A DNA stretch of 64,000 nt from an uncultured Syntrophobacterales bacterium (GTDB taxonomy: Bacteria; Desulfobacterota; Syntrophia; Syntrophales; UBA5619). Shown piece after piece: positions 50,304 to 59,764 of this stretch. The position numbers were made by a program, and so were the translations under genes. The number at the start of each line of letters is the position of its first letter. Positions within the stretch are counted from its first letter, which is position 1. A model generated the notes under the pieces. It saw only the letters and a list, made by a program, of their open reading frames with translations. It made no database searches and was not told the DNA's origin. Location of the stretch: contig CAIYSL010000032.1 in assembly GCA_903928915.1 (NCBI GenBank), forward strand, positions 1 to 64,000, given 5' to 3'.

Positions 50304-51797
50304 ATGCGCGTCGTCCTGATCTCCATGCCCGATGTGATCCCGATCGTGATCCACGAGATGGCGCTCCACATGCCCAACCACGGCATCGCCTGCGTCGGGG
50401 GAAACATCGACGCCGGCCATGAGGTGTATCTGATCGACCTGGTGCGAAAACGGCGGGCCATCGCCGCCTATCTCAGCCGGACCCTGAAACGGATTGCCCC
50501 CGGTCTGATCGGACTGTCGGCCATGACGTGGCAGTACCCGACCTGCCTGGCCCTGATCAGGTTCCTCCGGACCATCCTCCCCGACGTGAAGATCGCCCTC
50601 GGGGGGTACCACGCGACCCTGATGGGCGATCAGATCGCCGCCTCCCCCGAAGCGGCTTCGCTCGATTTCATCTGCCGGGGCGAGGGGGAGGAGACCTTCC
50701 GGCGTCTGGTCAACGCCCTGGCGGGGACGGACCGGCTCGCAGCGATCCCGTCGCTCTCCTACCGGCTCTCCGGCGGCTGGGTCCACAACGAGCGCGGGGG
50801 GTTGTGCGATCTGGCGACGCTGCGGCTGCCCATCCGCGATCACCGGCGCCTGACGGGCGGGTACCACTTCATGTACTCGCCGATCGAGGTGCTGGAGACG
50901 TCCCGCGGCTGTACGCGCCACTGCAATTTCTGCAGCATCAGCCACCTGTACGGCAGGTCGTACCGGACCTACCCCGTCGAACGCATCCTCGCCGACCTCG
51001 ATGACATCTACTTCAACCGCAGAACCCGGCTGGTCTTCGTCGCCGACGACAACATGGTCCTGAACCCCGCCTGGGTCGACCGGCTGTGCGACGCCATCAT
51101 CTCCCGGGGGTACCGGGGTCTCAGGCTGATCGTCCAGGCCGACTGCCTCTCCATCGCCCGGAACGAGGCGATGGTGGCGAAAATGGCCGCGGCCGGCTTC
51201 CGGGGGGTGTTCTTGGGGATCGAGAGCGTGTCGGCGGACAACCTCCGGGCGATGGACAAGGCTGACCTGGGCGCTCAGGCGCGGCAGGCCGTTGAGAACT
51301 GCCACCGCCACGGGATGATGGTGATCGGCGGCCTGATCTTCGGGCTGCCCGACGACGACGAGGCGGCCATCCGGCGAAACTACGCCTTCCTCGGCGAATT
51401 GGGGGTGGATGCGGCGTACTGCCAGCTCCTCACCCCCTATCCCCAGACCCGGCTCCGCGAATCGCTGCTCAGCGAAGGGCTGGTGACCAACCCCGACCGT
51501 TACGAGCGCTACAACGGCCTCTGGGCGAACGTGAAGACCCGCCATCTGGCGGCGGAGCGGCTCCAGTACGCCTTCTGGCTCGAGCGGCAGACCACCCTGG
51601 GCTGGTGGAAACCCTCGGCCTTTGCCGAGGGCCAGGGCAGGCTCTGGACCCCCTTCTGGAGCCGCATCGTCAAGCCGGTCATGAAGCATTTCGTCGACGG
51701 TCAGACCCGCAGGGTCGGCTGGGAGGGGCGGTATCGCGGGTACCTGAACCACCTGGAGGCGATGAACCGCTTCCCCGACCTGGACAGATACAAGTAA
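50304..51797 (+). CDS. B12-binding-domain radical SAM enzyme 3 (lipid cluster)
   Basis: 497 residues: cobalamin-binding-like domain (MRVVLISMPDVIPIVIHEM, LSAMTWQYP, ALGGYHATLM), then the SAM cluster SRGCTRHCNFCSISHL near residue 200 and GVFLGIESVSADNL. A C-terminal extension with Trp-rich text (WLERQTTLGWWKPSAF) is seen. Same class as the two other B12-type genes in the cluster. Three bases separate it from the acyltransferase gene. Confidence 0.88.
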   Translation: MRVVLISMPDVIPIVIHEMALHMPNHGIACVGGNIDAGHEVYLIDLVRKRRAIAAYLSRTLKRIAPGLIGLSAMTWQYPTCLALIRFLRTILPDVKIALGGYHATLMGDQIAASPEAASLDFICRGEGEETFRRLVNALAGTDRLAAIPSLSYRLSGGWVHNERGGLCDLATLRLPIRDHRRLTGGYHFMYSPIEVLETSRGCTRHCNFCSISHLYGRSYRTYPVERILADLDDIYFNRRTRLVFVADDNMVLNPAWVDRLCDAIISRGYRGLRLIVQADCLSIARNEAMVAKMAAAGFRGVFLGIESVSADNLRAMDKADLGAQARQAVENCHRHGMMVIGGLIFGLPDDDEAAIRRNYAFLGELGVDAAYCQLLTPYPQTRLRESLLSEGLVTNPDRYERYNGLWANVKTRHLAAERLQYAFWLERQTTLGWWKPSAFAEGQGRLWTPFWSRIVKPVMKHFVDGQTRRVGWEGRYRGYLNHLEAMNRFPDLDRYK

Positions 51798-51875
51798 GGC
51801 TTGATATGGGCGAAAATACCGATTATAACGCTCCGGTGAACGAATCGTCAGACTACCGTGGGTGACAGGAAACCG

Positions 51876-52145
51876 ATGACACGAGATGAGATAACCGGCG
51901 CGGTGCTCGAAATATTCCGCCGCGAGTTCGAGATGGCAAACCCCGGCCTCGACGACGACCTGCGCGAGACCGGCGAATTCGACAGCGTGGACGCCATCGA
52001 ACTCCTGCTGGAGATCGAACGGCTCCTCAACCGCGAACTCACCCACGAGGAGAAGCAGATGGCCATGGAGATCCGCACGATCCGCCAGGTCATCGACTAC
52101 GTCGAGATGCTGGCGGTGAAGGGACAGGGCAATGGAAACCGGTAG
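51876..52145 (+). CDS. Acyl carrier protein 3 of lipid cluster
   Basis: 89 residues from ATG 51876; GTG 51858 is also in frame. The phosphopantetheine site is ETGEFDSVDAIELLLEIE with the serine near residue 35. A basic C-terminal tail (MLAVKGQGNGNR) is unusual for ACP. Precedes a set of three ketosynthases, so it may be the carrier for the main condensing set. Confidence 0.9.
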   Translation: MTRDEITGAVLEIFRREFEMANPGLDDDLRETGEFDSVDAIELLLEIERLLNRELTHEEKQMAMEIRTIRQVIDYVEMLAVKGQGNGNR

Positions 52146-52193
52146 GACCGCCACAGCGGCGCCCTCGGCACGGCAGGAGGCCCCGGAACGCCC

Positions 52194-53432
52194 ATGAGGG
52201 GACGCAGGGTCGTCATAACCGCCTGCGCGGCGATCTCGCCGATCGGCCACGGCCGCGCGGCGATCGTGGAGAGTCTCCGGCGGGGCGTCTCCGGCGTGAA
52301 GCCGCTGAAGGAGGACCACCTCCTGGCGCGGTTCATCCACTCGCGGGTGTTCGGGACGGTCGATTACCCCGTGGAGTACGATTTCAAGCGGACCCACCGC
52401 AAGACCATGGGGCCGGTGGCCTACTATGCCTGCCAGGTGGCCAAGGAGACCCTCGAACAGTCGGGCCTCTCCCCGGAATTCATCACCTCGGGACGTCTCG
52501 GGGTGGCCTTCGGGTCGACCCACGGGAGCCCCTCGGTCCAGCGCGATATCTACCGGACCTTCTTCACCGGCGCTCAGGGCGAATTCTCCACGATCGGGGC
52601 CGTCGACTACCTCAAATCGATGGTCCACACCACGGCGGTGAACATCACCAAGATGTTCGGGATCACCGGACGGGTGATCTCTTCCTCCACGGCCTGCACC
52701 ACGGCGAGCCAGTCGATCGGCTACGGCTACGAGGCGGTGAAATTCGGCATGCAGGACGCCATGCTCTGCGGCGGGGCGGACGAGTACGACACGACCACCG
52801 TCGCGGTGTTCGACAACCTCCTGGCCTGCTCCACCGCCTACAACGACCGGCCCGCGTGCACCCCGCGGCCCTTCGACCGCGGCCGCGACGGGCTGGTGGT
52901 GGGGGAGGGGGCCGGGGCGCTGCTGCTCGAGGAGTACGAGCATGCCCGGGCCCGCGGCGCGAACATCCTCGGGGAGGTGGTCGGGTTTGCCTGCAACAAC
53001 AACGGCGGGGACCTGATCCTGCCGAACATGGCCGGGATCCGCGAGACCCTCCGGCTCGGGCTCGGCGACGCGGAGCTCAGCGCCGACCAGGTGGACTTCG
53101 TCAGCGCCCATGCCACGGGGACCAAGATGGGAGACGTCATCGAGGCCCAGGCGATCCACGCCGTGTACGGCAGCCACCCCCTGGTGACGGGGTTCAAGGG
53201 GCACATGGGGCACACCATGGGCTCCTGCGGGGCCATCGAGACGATCTTCGTCCTGTACCTGATGGGGGAGGGGTTTGTCGCCCCGACGCTCAACCTCGAG
53301 GAGCCCGACGAACGGTGCGCCATGATCCGCCACACCCCCGGCCTGCAGGAGCGGCAGATCGACGTGGCCGCGATCCAGAATTTCGCCTTCGGCGGCGTCA
53401 ACACCAGCATCCTGATTAAGCGGTTTTCCTGA
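52194..53432 (+). CDS. Ketosynthase 3 of lipid cluster
   Basis: 412 residues. Intact triad: Cys in SSTACTTASQS, His in VSAHATGTKMGD and His in FKGHMGHTMGSCGA; ends FAFGGVNTSILI. Compared with FabF the first His motif is HATGT. Followed six bases later by ketosynthase 4. Probably makes the chain elongation of the second condensing set. Confidence 0.93.
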   Translation: MRGRRVVITACAAISPIGHGRAAIVESLRRGVSGVKPLKEDHLLARFIHSRVFGTVDYPVEYDFKRTHRKTMGPVAYYACQVAKETLEQSGLSPEFITSGRLGVAFGSTHGSPSVQRDIYRTFFTGAQGEFSTIGAVDYLKSMVHTTAVNITKMFGITGRVISSSTACTTASQSIGYGYEAVKFGMQDAMLCGGADEYDTTTVAVFDNLLACSTAYNDRPACTPRPFDRGRDGLVVGEGAGALLLEEYEHARARGANILGEVVGFACNNNGGDLILPNMAGIRETLRLGLGDAELSADQVDFVSAHATGTKMGDVIEAQAIHAVYGSHPLVTGFKGHMGHTMGSCGAIETIFVLYLMGEGFVAPTLNLEEPDERCAMIRHTPGLQERQIDVAAIQNFAFGGVNTSILIKRFS

Positions 53433-53437
53433 ACTCC

Positions 53438-54697
53438 ATGGAAAGAAACGGTGCGCGGGGGCGGGTAGTGGTGACCGGGCTGGGAAGCATAAACGCCCTG
53501 GCCGCAGACACGGACAGCTTCGCCGCGGCGCTTAGGCGGGGCGAGTGCGGCATCGGCCCGATCGACCTGTTCGACACGCAGGGGTTCCGCACCCACACGG
53601 GCGCCCAGGTGAAGGACTTCGCTCCCCTGAGCGCAATCCCGCGATCCTTTTCCCGCAGGCGGATGTCCCGCTCCGACCTCTTCGCCCTGGCGGCCGCCGT
53701 GCAGGCGCTGAAGCAGGCGGGGCTCGACCCGATCCCCGCGCACCTCCGCGACGGGATGGGGGTCGCGATCGGCGGCGGGGCCGGCGGCCTCCTCGAAGCA
53801 GAGGCGTTCTTTCAGGACTACCTCCGCCGGGGGGCCGGCAAGGCCCGGTTCTCCCGCCTCGCCCCGGTCAACTGCGCCTCCTCGGCCAACCACCTGGCAC
53901 TGCACTTCGGCCTCTGGGGACCGAAGACCACGCTGATGACGGCCTGCTCCTCGGGGGCGACGGCGATCGGCCTGGGCAGGGACCTGATCGCGACCGGCGC
54001 TGCGGAGGCGATGATCGTGGGGGGGACCGAGCCGCTTAGCCGGCTCACCTTCGCCTCGTTCAACGCGCTCCAGGCTGTGGACCCCGCGTACTGCCGCCCC
54101 TTCTCCGGGAACCGCGCGGGCCTGACCCTCGGCGAGGCGGCAGGGATCCTGATCCTCGAATCGCTGGCCGGCGCCCTGGCCCGGGGAGCGCCGATCCTCG
54201 GCGAGGTGCTGGGCTACGGCGTCACCTGCGATGCGCACCACATGACCGCGCCGGACGTAGGGGCCTCGGGCGCGGCCCGGGCGATGCGGGCGGCGCTCGC
54301 CGACGCGGGCCTGCCGCCCGAAGCGGTGGATTACCTCAACGCCCACGGCACGGGCACTCCGCTCAACGACCTGATGGAGACCCGGGCGATCAAGGAGGTA
54401 TTCGGCGGCCGCGCCGGGAAGATTCCGGTCAGCTCGACCAAGTCGATGCACGGCCACACCCTGGGAGCCTCCGGGGCGCTGGAGGCGGTGGTCTCGCTTT
54501 TGGCCATCAACGAGGGGTTCATCCCCCCCACGATCCACTGGGAGACTGCGGACGCGGAGTGCGACCTCGACTACGTCACCGAGGGCGCCCGTGCCGTCGC
54601 GCCGGGGGTGGTCCTGTCCAACTCATTCGCCTTCGGCGGGAACAACACGACGGTGATCTTCGGCCGCTATCGGGAAGGGCAGGGCCCCCATGGATAG
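53438..54697 (+). CDS. Ketosynthase 4 (KS-alpha-like) of lipid cluster
   Basis: 419 residues, intact triad: Cys in LMTACSSGATAI, His in LNAHGTGTPLND and His in KSMHGHTLGASGA. It overlaps the next gene by eight bases, and that gene is a ketosynthase relative without a triad. This pair matches the KS-alpha/chain length factor (KS-beta) arrangement of type II polyketide synthases and aryl-polyene clusters. Confidence 0.93.
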   Translation: MERNGARGRVVVTGLGSINALAADTDSFAAALRRGECGIGPIDLFDTQGFRTHTGAQVKDFAPLSAIPRSFSRRRMSRSDLFALAAAVQALKQAGLDPIPAHLRDGMGVAIGGGAGGLLEAEAFFQDYLRRGAGKARFSRLAPVNCASSANHLALHFGLWGPKTTLMTACSSGATAIGLGRDLIATGAAEAMIVGGTEPLSRLTFASFNALQAVDPAYCRPFSGNRAGLTLGEAAGILILESLAGALARGAPILGEVLGYGVTCDAHHMTAPDVGASGAARAMRAALADAGLPPEAVDYLNAHGTGTPLNDLMETRAIKEVFGGRAGKIPVSSTKSMHGHTLGASGALEAVVSLLAINEGFIPPTIHWETADAECDLDYVTEGARAVAPGVVLSNSFAFGGNNTTVIFGRYREGQGPHG

Positions 54698-55934
54698 ACG
54701 GGTCTGGATCACCGGGATCGGCATGGTCACCCCGATCGGGGCGGGGAAGGAGGCATTCGGCCGGGCCCTGCGGCGGGGCGAGGCGGGGATCGGCGAGGTT
54801 GCTGCCTTTTCCACGGCCGGGTTGACCTCGCACCTCGGGGCGGAGGTCCGCGGATTTCAGCCGCGGGACTTCGTGTCGGTGAAGAACCTGCGGAAGATGG
54901 ACCGCCTTTCGGCCATGACCACGGCCTCGGTCCGGATGGCCGCGGACGACGCGGGCCTCAGGATCGACGCGGCGAGCCGCGATCGGATCGGGATCATCAT
55001 GGGGACCGCCTTCGGCAACACCGAGCACAAGGTCCTGACTGCCCGGGTGCTGTTCACCGAAGGTCCCGCCATGGTGAACCCGATCCACGTGCCCAACACG
55101 GTGATGAACGCCCCGGCCGGTCACGCCTCGATCGAGCTGGGGTTCCGCGGGGTCAACACGACGATCAACCATCAGGCCGTCTCGGGCGAAGCGGCCATCG
55201 TCTACGGCGCCATGGAGATCCGGCGCGGCGCGGCGGACGTGATCTTCGCCGGCGGGGCCGACATCCTGTCCCCCTTCTTCTACGAGGCGCTGACCCGCTT
55301 CGCGGCTCTTTCCCCGCAGGGCGGCGGCGCCGAAGGGGCGCGCCCTTTCGATTGCCGGCGGAACGGCCCGGTCGCCGGGGAGGGGTGCGGGATCGTCTGC
55401 CTCGAGGCCGCGGAAACCGCCGCCGGCCGCGGCGCATCCCCCTACGCCGAGGTGACGGGGTGGGGGCTCGCCGCGTCGCCGACCCCGGCCATGGCCTGGC
55501 CCGTGGAGCCCCGTGGCCTCCTGCTCGCCATTCGGCGGGCCCTGAACGCGGCCGGGGTCACTCCGGAGGGGATCGACCTCGTCCAGGCCGCGGCCAGCGG
55601 CGGCCGCGACCTCGACGCCATGGAGGCGGCGGCCTACGCTGAGCTCTTCGGCGGAAGAGGCGCCGGGACTCTGATCACCAGCCTGAAAGGGGCGATCGGG
55701 GAGACCTTCGCCTCGGGAGGCATCCGGGCGGCGGCGCTGGCGCTCTCGCTCAGGGAAGGTCTCGTTCCTCCCGTCGTGGGCCTGGATGAGCCGCTTGCCC
55801 CGCTGCCGCTGGTCAAGGGGGCGGCTGTGCAGAGACCCCTGGGCCGGGCGCTCCTGAGCGGGGCCTCCTTCGGCGGGACCTACGCCTGCGTCCTGTTCGA
55901 GGCCTGCCGGGATTCCCGCCCCTCCGGCTCGTGA
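54690..55934 (+). CDS. Chain-length-factor-like ketosynthase homologue, no active-site triad
   Basis: 414 residues with thiolase fold, GLGMVTPIGA-type start (WITGIGMVTPIGAGKE) and FGGTYACVLF end. All three catalytic positions are changed: where TACxxG is expected it reads NHQAVSGEAA, the NAHGTGT place reads QAAASGGRD, and the GHTLGA place reads KGAIGETFASGG. It cannot condense. As a heterodimer partner of ketosynthase 4 it would measure chain length. Last gene of the cluster. Confidence 0.9.
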   Translation: MDRRVWITGIGMVTPIGAGKEAFGRALRRGEAGIGEVAAFSTAGLTSHLGAEVRGFQPRDFVSVKNLRKMDRLSAMTTASVRMAADDAGLRIDAASRDRIGIIMGTAFGNTEHKVLTARVLFTEGPAMVNPIHVPNTVMNAPAGHASIELGFRGVNTTINHQAVSGEAAIVYGAMEIRRGAADVIFAGGADILSPFFYEALTRFAALSPQGGGAEGARPFDCRRNGPVAGEGCGIVCLEAAETAAGRGASPYAEVTGWGLAASPTPAMAWPVEPRGLLLAIRRALNAAGVTPEGIDLVQAAASGGRDLDAMEAAAYAELFGGRGAGTLITSLKGAIGETFASGGIRAAALALSLREGLVPPVVGLDEPLAPLPLVKGAAVQRPLGRALLSGASFGGTYACVLFEACRDSRPSGS

Positions 55935-56306
55935 ACCAGCGGCCGGCACTCCCCGGCTTTCCGCTGTTGAACTGCAGCCCTCCCTCATCCCCCACTCCGC
56001 GGATCTGCCGTCCGCGGACGGTGATGCCCGGAAGCTGGCACGGATAATGCAAAAAATCACGAAATTGAAGACTAGGGGAGGCCGCGCGGTGGCCATCCCC
56101 CCGGAAGCGACTGCGGCCGGCGCCGTAGGCGCCGGCGGGCTCGCAGCCGCCGACCGGGGGGATCGGTTAGCCCGATACCCGGTGGCCTGCCCGCGATACG
56201 GCGGGGGATTGTTGACGGGGCGTCAAACCTTTTGTCCCGGGAACTTCCCGTCCGGAAGGCGCCGGCAGCGTTTGCCGGGGTCGGTAAACCAGACAGGAGC
56301 TCAGTC
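55935..56306. other. Intergenic region after lipid cluster
   Basis: 372 bases, no gene. It contains GC-rich inverted repeats (near 56117-56137) and the palindrome at 56212-56226. No intrinsic terminator with a T run was seen for the cluster. Confidence 0.5.
56212..56226. promoter_or_regulatory. Palindrome upstream of FecR-barrel gene
   Basis: Perfect inverted repeat TTGACG-GGG-CGTCAA, 80 bases before the FecR-barrel start. It could be an operator or part of a promoter (TTGACG); no -10 at the right distance is convincing. Confidence 0.3.
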
Positions 56307-59300
56307 ATGGAACAGCGCAGGGAAGAAGGTCGGTTGGCGCGGACGATTGTGCGGGCGGGGGCCTTGGTTCTGGTCCACGCACTGTCGCTTTTCTCCTCCC
56401 CCGGCGAGGCGTCGAACCCGGCAAGGATCGTTTCCTTCCGCCCCGAGGCGCTGCGGCTGATCCAGGCCGAGCGCAGCAACGCCTCGGTGGGGATGGAGGT
56501 CGGCTCCGGGAGCGTCCTGCGGACGGGCCGATTCGGGAGCCTGTCCGTTCTGCTGCCGGACTACATGATCCTGAAGATGGACGCGGAGAGTGAGTTCCGC
56601 TATCTCGGCCCCGAGGGAGGGGGCAACAACGGCGTCCTGCGCAAGGGCAAGGTATGGCTGCGCGGAAGAAGCAGGGATGCCCAGTTCGGCATCAGCTCCC
56701 CCACGGCAACGGCCACCATCCGGGGGACGGAGTGGTACATGGAGGTTGCGCGCGACGGCACGACCACCGTCGGGATTATCGACGGATCGGTGCGGGTGGC
56801 CAATCAATTCGGCAGCATCCTGCTCGGCGCGCAGGAAGCGGCGGTGGTGAAACCCGGGGCCGCGCCGGTGAGGGCGGCGCTGATCGTTACGGACAACGCC
56901 GTCAACTGGACTCTGCGTTACCGCCCCCCCTGGGACCGGGAGGACATGCGGCGCGACGGCGAGCCCTTCAGCCGGGTTATCGAACGCACCCTCGCCGCAT
57001 ACCACGCAAACGACGCGGCAACGGCTGCTGCCGCGCTGGAGGAGGCGAAGCCGGAGTACGGCAGTACCCCCTCATGGCAGGCCCTTGCCGGATTCCTGCA
57101 GCTGAGCGCGGGCAAGGACCGACAGGCCAAGGCGCTGTTCCTCGGCGTCGCGGAGCGCGCCTCGGACTGGGCTCTTCCCCAGGCGATGCTGGCCGTGGCC
57201 GCAATCGTCGAAGGCGACCCCGTCGAGGCCCGCTCCCGCGCGGACAAGGCGCTCGCGGCGGAGCCGGATTCGGCGCTGGCGATGGTGGCCAAGGCGCTGG
57301 CCCTGAAGGCCGATCTGAAGCTCGACGAGGCCTACGCCGCGAGTCTCGCCGCGGTCGCCCGATCGCCGGGGTTTTCCGCCGCCCGCCTGACCGCGGCCAC
57401 GATCGCCCTGGAGAGCGGCGAGCTTGCCGCCTGCGAACGCCTGCTGGAATCGGTGCCGCCGGGCGGGCCGCACGATGCGGAAAGGACTACCCTGCTGGGG
57501 TACGCACGCCTAGCTGAGGGGTATCCCGTCGAGGCGCTGGATCTCTTCCGGCGGGCAATCACCCTCGACCCCGCGGAAGCCGATGCGGTCATGGGTGAGG
57601 GGATAGCCCTGTTCAACCTCAACCGCCCCCGGGAAGGGGTCGAGGCTATGTCCAAGGCGGCGCTCCTCGCGCCGCGGAACTCCTCGTTTCAGTCCTATCT
57701 GGCCAAGGCCTTCTCCGAGCTGCGACGGTGGGACGACGCCGCGCAGAGCCTGGAGAGGGCAAAGCGCCTGGACCCGAAAGACCCGACCCCGCACCTGTAC
57801 GAAGCGATGCTCAGGTACGCCCAGAACCGCCCGGGAGAGGCGATACGGCTGCTGGAAAAGGCGGCGTCGCTCAACGGCAACCGGGCGGTGTTCCGTTCCC
57901 GGTTCCTGCTCGACCAGGACAGCGCCGTGCTGGCGAGCAACGCGGCCAGGGTCTACCATGAACTGATGTTTCCCCGCGCATCCACGCTGGCCGCCAGCCG
58001 CGCCCTGGAAATCAACCCGGCCGATGAAGGGGCGCACCGGATGCTGTATTTCGCACTCCTCAACGACCCCCGCGCGTACCACCAGGCCGCCGAATCGGAG
58101 CTGACGGCGCTCAGGCATGTCGCCGGCCCGACCAGGGGCGGCGTCATCTTTGACGAGGGAAAGGTGAGCCCCTACCAGGAGATGTTCGCCAGGGCGGGCG
58201 CGGACGTGACGCCCGGCGGCATGCATTTCTTCTCGGAAAACGGCGACACCCGGACCACCCAGCTGAACGGTTCCGCCTCGGTGGCCGTGAAAGCAGCGGC
58301 ACCCCTGGCCTTCTCCGTGCTCGGTCTGCGGGGCGAGACGAACACCGACGTGAATACGTCCAGCAGCCAGGCCTACCCCGGATACGCGCTGTCGACGGAC
58401 ATGAGCATGAAGCAGCAGCTGGATACGGGTTACGCCAACGCCTTCATCAAGTGGCGTCCCACCTGGTCGCTCGACCTGTACTCCGATCTGACCTTCATCC
58501 AGACCGAGACGAAGAGCGATACGGCCGTCCTGTCCGGCATGACCATCCCCGGGTTCGAGACCCCCGGGACCACCACGACGACCCTGTCCCGGACGAAAGG
58601 GGACACGGCCAGCTACCGGCTGGGCGGAAGGCTGAAGCTTCCCGGCGACGTCCAGGCCCTGGCCAACTACCTCCAGCGGGACGATTCCACGCGACTGGGC
58701 GCCGAAACCGACATCGAACGGATGGCAACGACCCGCATGAGCGGCGGCCAGAATACGCTCCGGAGGATCGCGCAGGCTGCCCTGTGGAAGCGGGCCGGCC
58801 GCCACGACTTCCAGGCCGGCGCGCGTTACTCCGAGGGCAAGGACAGCATGAACAGCACGAGCGTCTACCTGCCGACCGCGACCACGACGACCTTCGAGGC
58901 GGGCATGCGGGATGAAACCCGTTCGGCCTATTTCCATCACCAGGTTCGCCTGACCGATGATCTGCGGGCGGCCTGGGCCCTGTTCGCCTACGACCTGCAC
59001 TACCGTCTCGCGGACGGCAGGGGCCATTCCACCTCCCTACTCCACCCGTCCGCCGGGGTAAGCTGGGATATCACCGGAAACTGGCGGGCCCGCGCGGCGT
59101 ACATCGAAAGTCTGGTGGGCGATCGGGCGGAGCGGCTGCAGCCGGTGATGCTCGCCGCGTTTCCGCTCGTTTCTGCCAACATCTTCGACGCCTATACCTT
59201 CGAGGAGCAGTTGACGCTGACCCATAAGACGTCGAATGCCGGCCTCGATTTCACCCTCCCCCGGATCCCTCTGTTCAGCGGGGTCGAGGTAAGCCTGGAC

Positions 59301-59747
59301 AGGGACGAGAGCTCGCGCTTCGCGGCCGCAGGTGGCGAGGCGCGGGAGGTCAGGAAGAACTCGGCCGGCCGGGTGAGCGCCTATCTGGAAACCCTCCTCA
59401 CCGACCGGCTGGCCGGGAACCTCAGTTACCGCTTCTCCGAATACGAGGTCCCGGATAAGCGCTACGAAAACGCAGCGGAAGCGGGCCTCGCCTATTTTTT
59501 CCCCAACGGTCCGGCGTTGAAGCTGAAGGCGGGCTACGCGGAGCGCCGTCCCGACTCGCCACAGCCGTTGACGGGCAAGGAGGCGGTGTTGATCTGGGAG
59601 CCGCTGGTCGTCTGGAACCTGCTGGACAACGCCCTCAGGCTGGAGCTGAAGGGCCGCTACGAGGACCGGAACGCGGAGAGCGCCGCGGGCGAGCCGAAGC
59701 ATTCCTCAGCCTGGTGGACGCGGCTGACGGCAACGGTATACTTCTGA
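56307..59747 (+). CDS. FecR domain - TPR - outer-membrane beta-barrel protein
   Basis: 1146 residues. Signal peptide (ALVLVHALSLFSSPGEA), then a FecR-type domain about 55-175 (MEVGSGSVLRTGRFGSLSVLL, TATIRGTEWYMEV), TPR-like repeats 230-620 (PVEALDLFRRAITLDPAEADA, PGEAIRLLEKAASLN), and a C-terminal 450-residue barrel with many amphipathic strands ending in SAWWTRLTATVYF, terminal Phe. Likely an outer-membrane protein whose FecR domain senses or scaffolds in the periplasm. AGGAG precedes the ATG. The adjoining genes are a CHASE2 cyclase and a hybrid kinase, a combination often seen with FecR proteins. Confidence 0.83.
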   Translation: MEQRREEGRLARTIVRAGALVLVHALSLFSSPGEASNPARIVSFRPEALRLIQAERSNASVGMEVGSGSVLRTGRFGSLSVLLPDYMILKMDAESEFRYLGPEGGGNNGVLRKGKVWLRGRSRDAQFGISSPTATATIRGTEWYMEVARDGTTTVGIIDGSVRVANQFGSILLGAQEAAVVKPGAAPVRAALIVTDNAVNWTLRYRPPWDREDMRRDGEPFSRVIERTLAAYHANDAATAAAALEEAKPEYGSTPSWQALAGFLQLSAGKDRQAKALFLGVAERASDWALPQAMLAVAAIVEGDPVEARSRADKALAAEPDSALAMVAKALALKADLKLDEAYAASLAAVARSPGFSAARLTAATIALESGELAACERLLESVPPGGPHDAERTTLLGYARLAEGYPVEALDLFRRAITLDPAEADAVMGEGIALFNLNRPREGVEAMSKAALLAPRNSSFQSYLAKAFSELRRWDDAAQSLERAKRLDPKDPTPHLYEAMLRYAQNRPGEAIRLLEKAASLNGNRAVFRSRFLLDQDSAVLASNAARVYHELMFPRASTLAASRALEINPADEGAHRMLYFALLNDPRAYHQAAESELTALRHVAGPTRGGVIFDEGKVSPYQEMFARAGADVTPGGMHFFSENGDTRTTQLNGSASVAVKAAAPLAFSVLGLRGETNTDVNTSSSQAYPGYALSTDMSMKQQLDTGYANAFIKWRPTWSLDLYSDLTFIQTETKSDTAVLSGMTIPGFETPGTTTTTLSRTKGDTASYRLGGRLKLPGDVQALANYLQRDDSTRLGAETDIERMATTRMSGGQNTLRRIAQAALWKRAGRHDFQAGARYSEGKDSMNSTSVYLPTATTTTFEAGMRDETRSAYFHHQVRLTDDLRAAWALFAYDLHYRLADGRGHSTSLLHPSAGVSWDITGNWRARAAYIESLVGDRAERLQPVMLAAFPLVSANIFDAYTFEEQLTLTHKTSNAGLDFTLPRIPLFSGVEVSLDRDESSRFAAAGGEAREVRKNSAGRVSAYLETLLTDRLAGNLSYRFSEYEVPDKRYENAAEAGLAYFFPNGPALKLKAGYAERRPDSPQPLTGKEAVLIWEPLVVWNLLDNALRLELKGRYEDRNAESAAGEPKHSSAWWTRLTATVYF

Positions 59748-59764
59748 TCACGTCGGTGCGGAGC

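Noticed and set aside
49233-53333. 1366-codon open frame on the minus strand
   Set aside because: It runs antisense to six plus-strand genes with clear families. Its translation is Arg/Gly/Asp/His-rich as expected for the mirror of GC-rich coding DNA, and has no domain or ribosome site.
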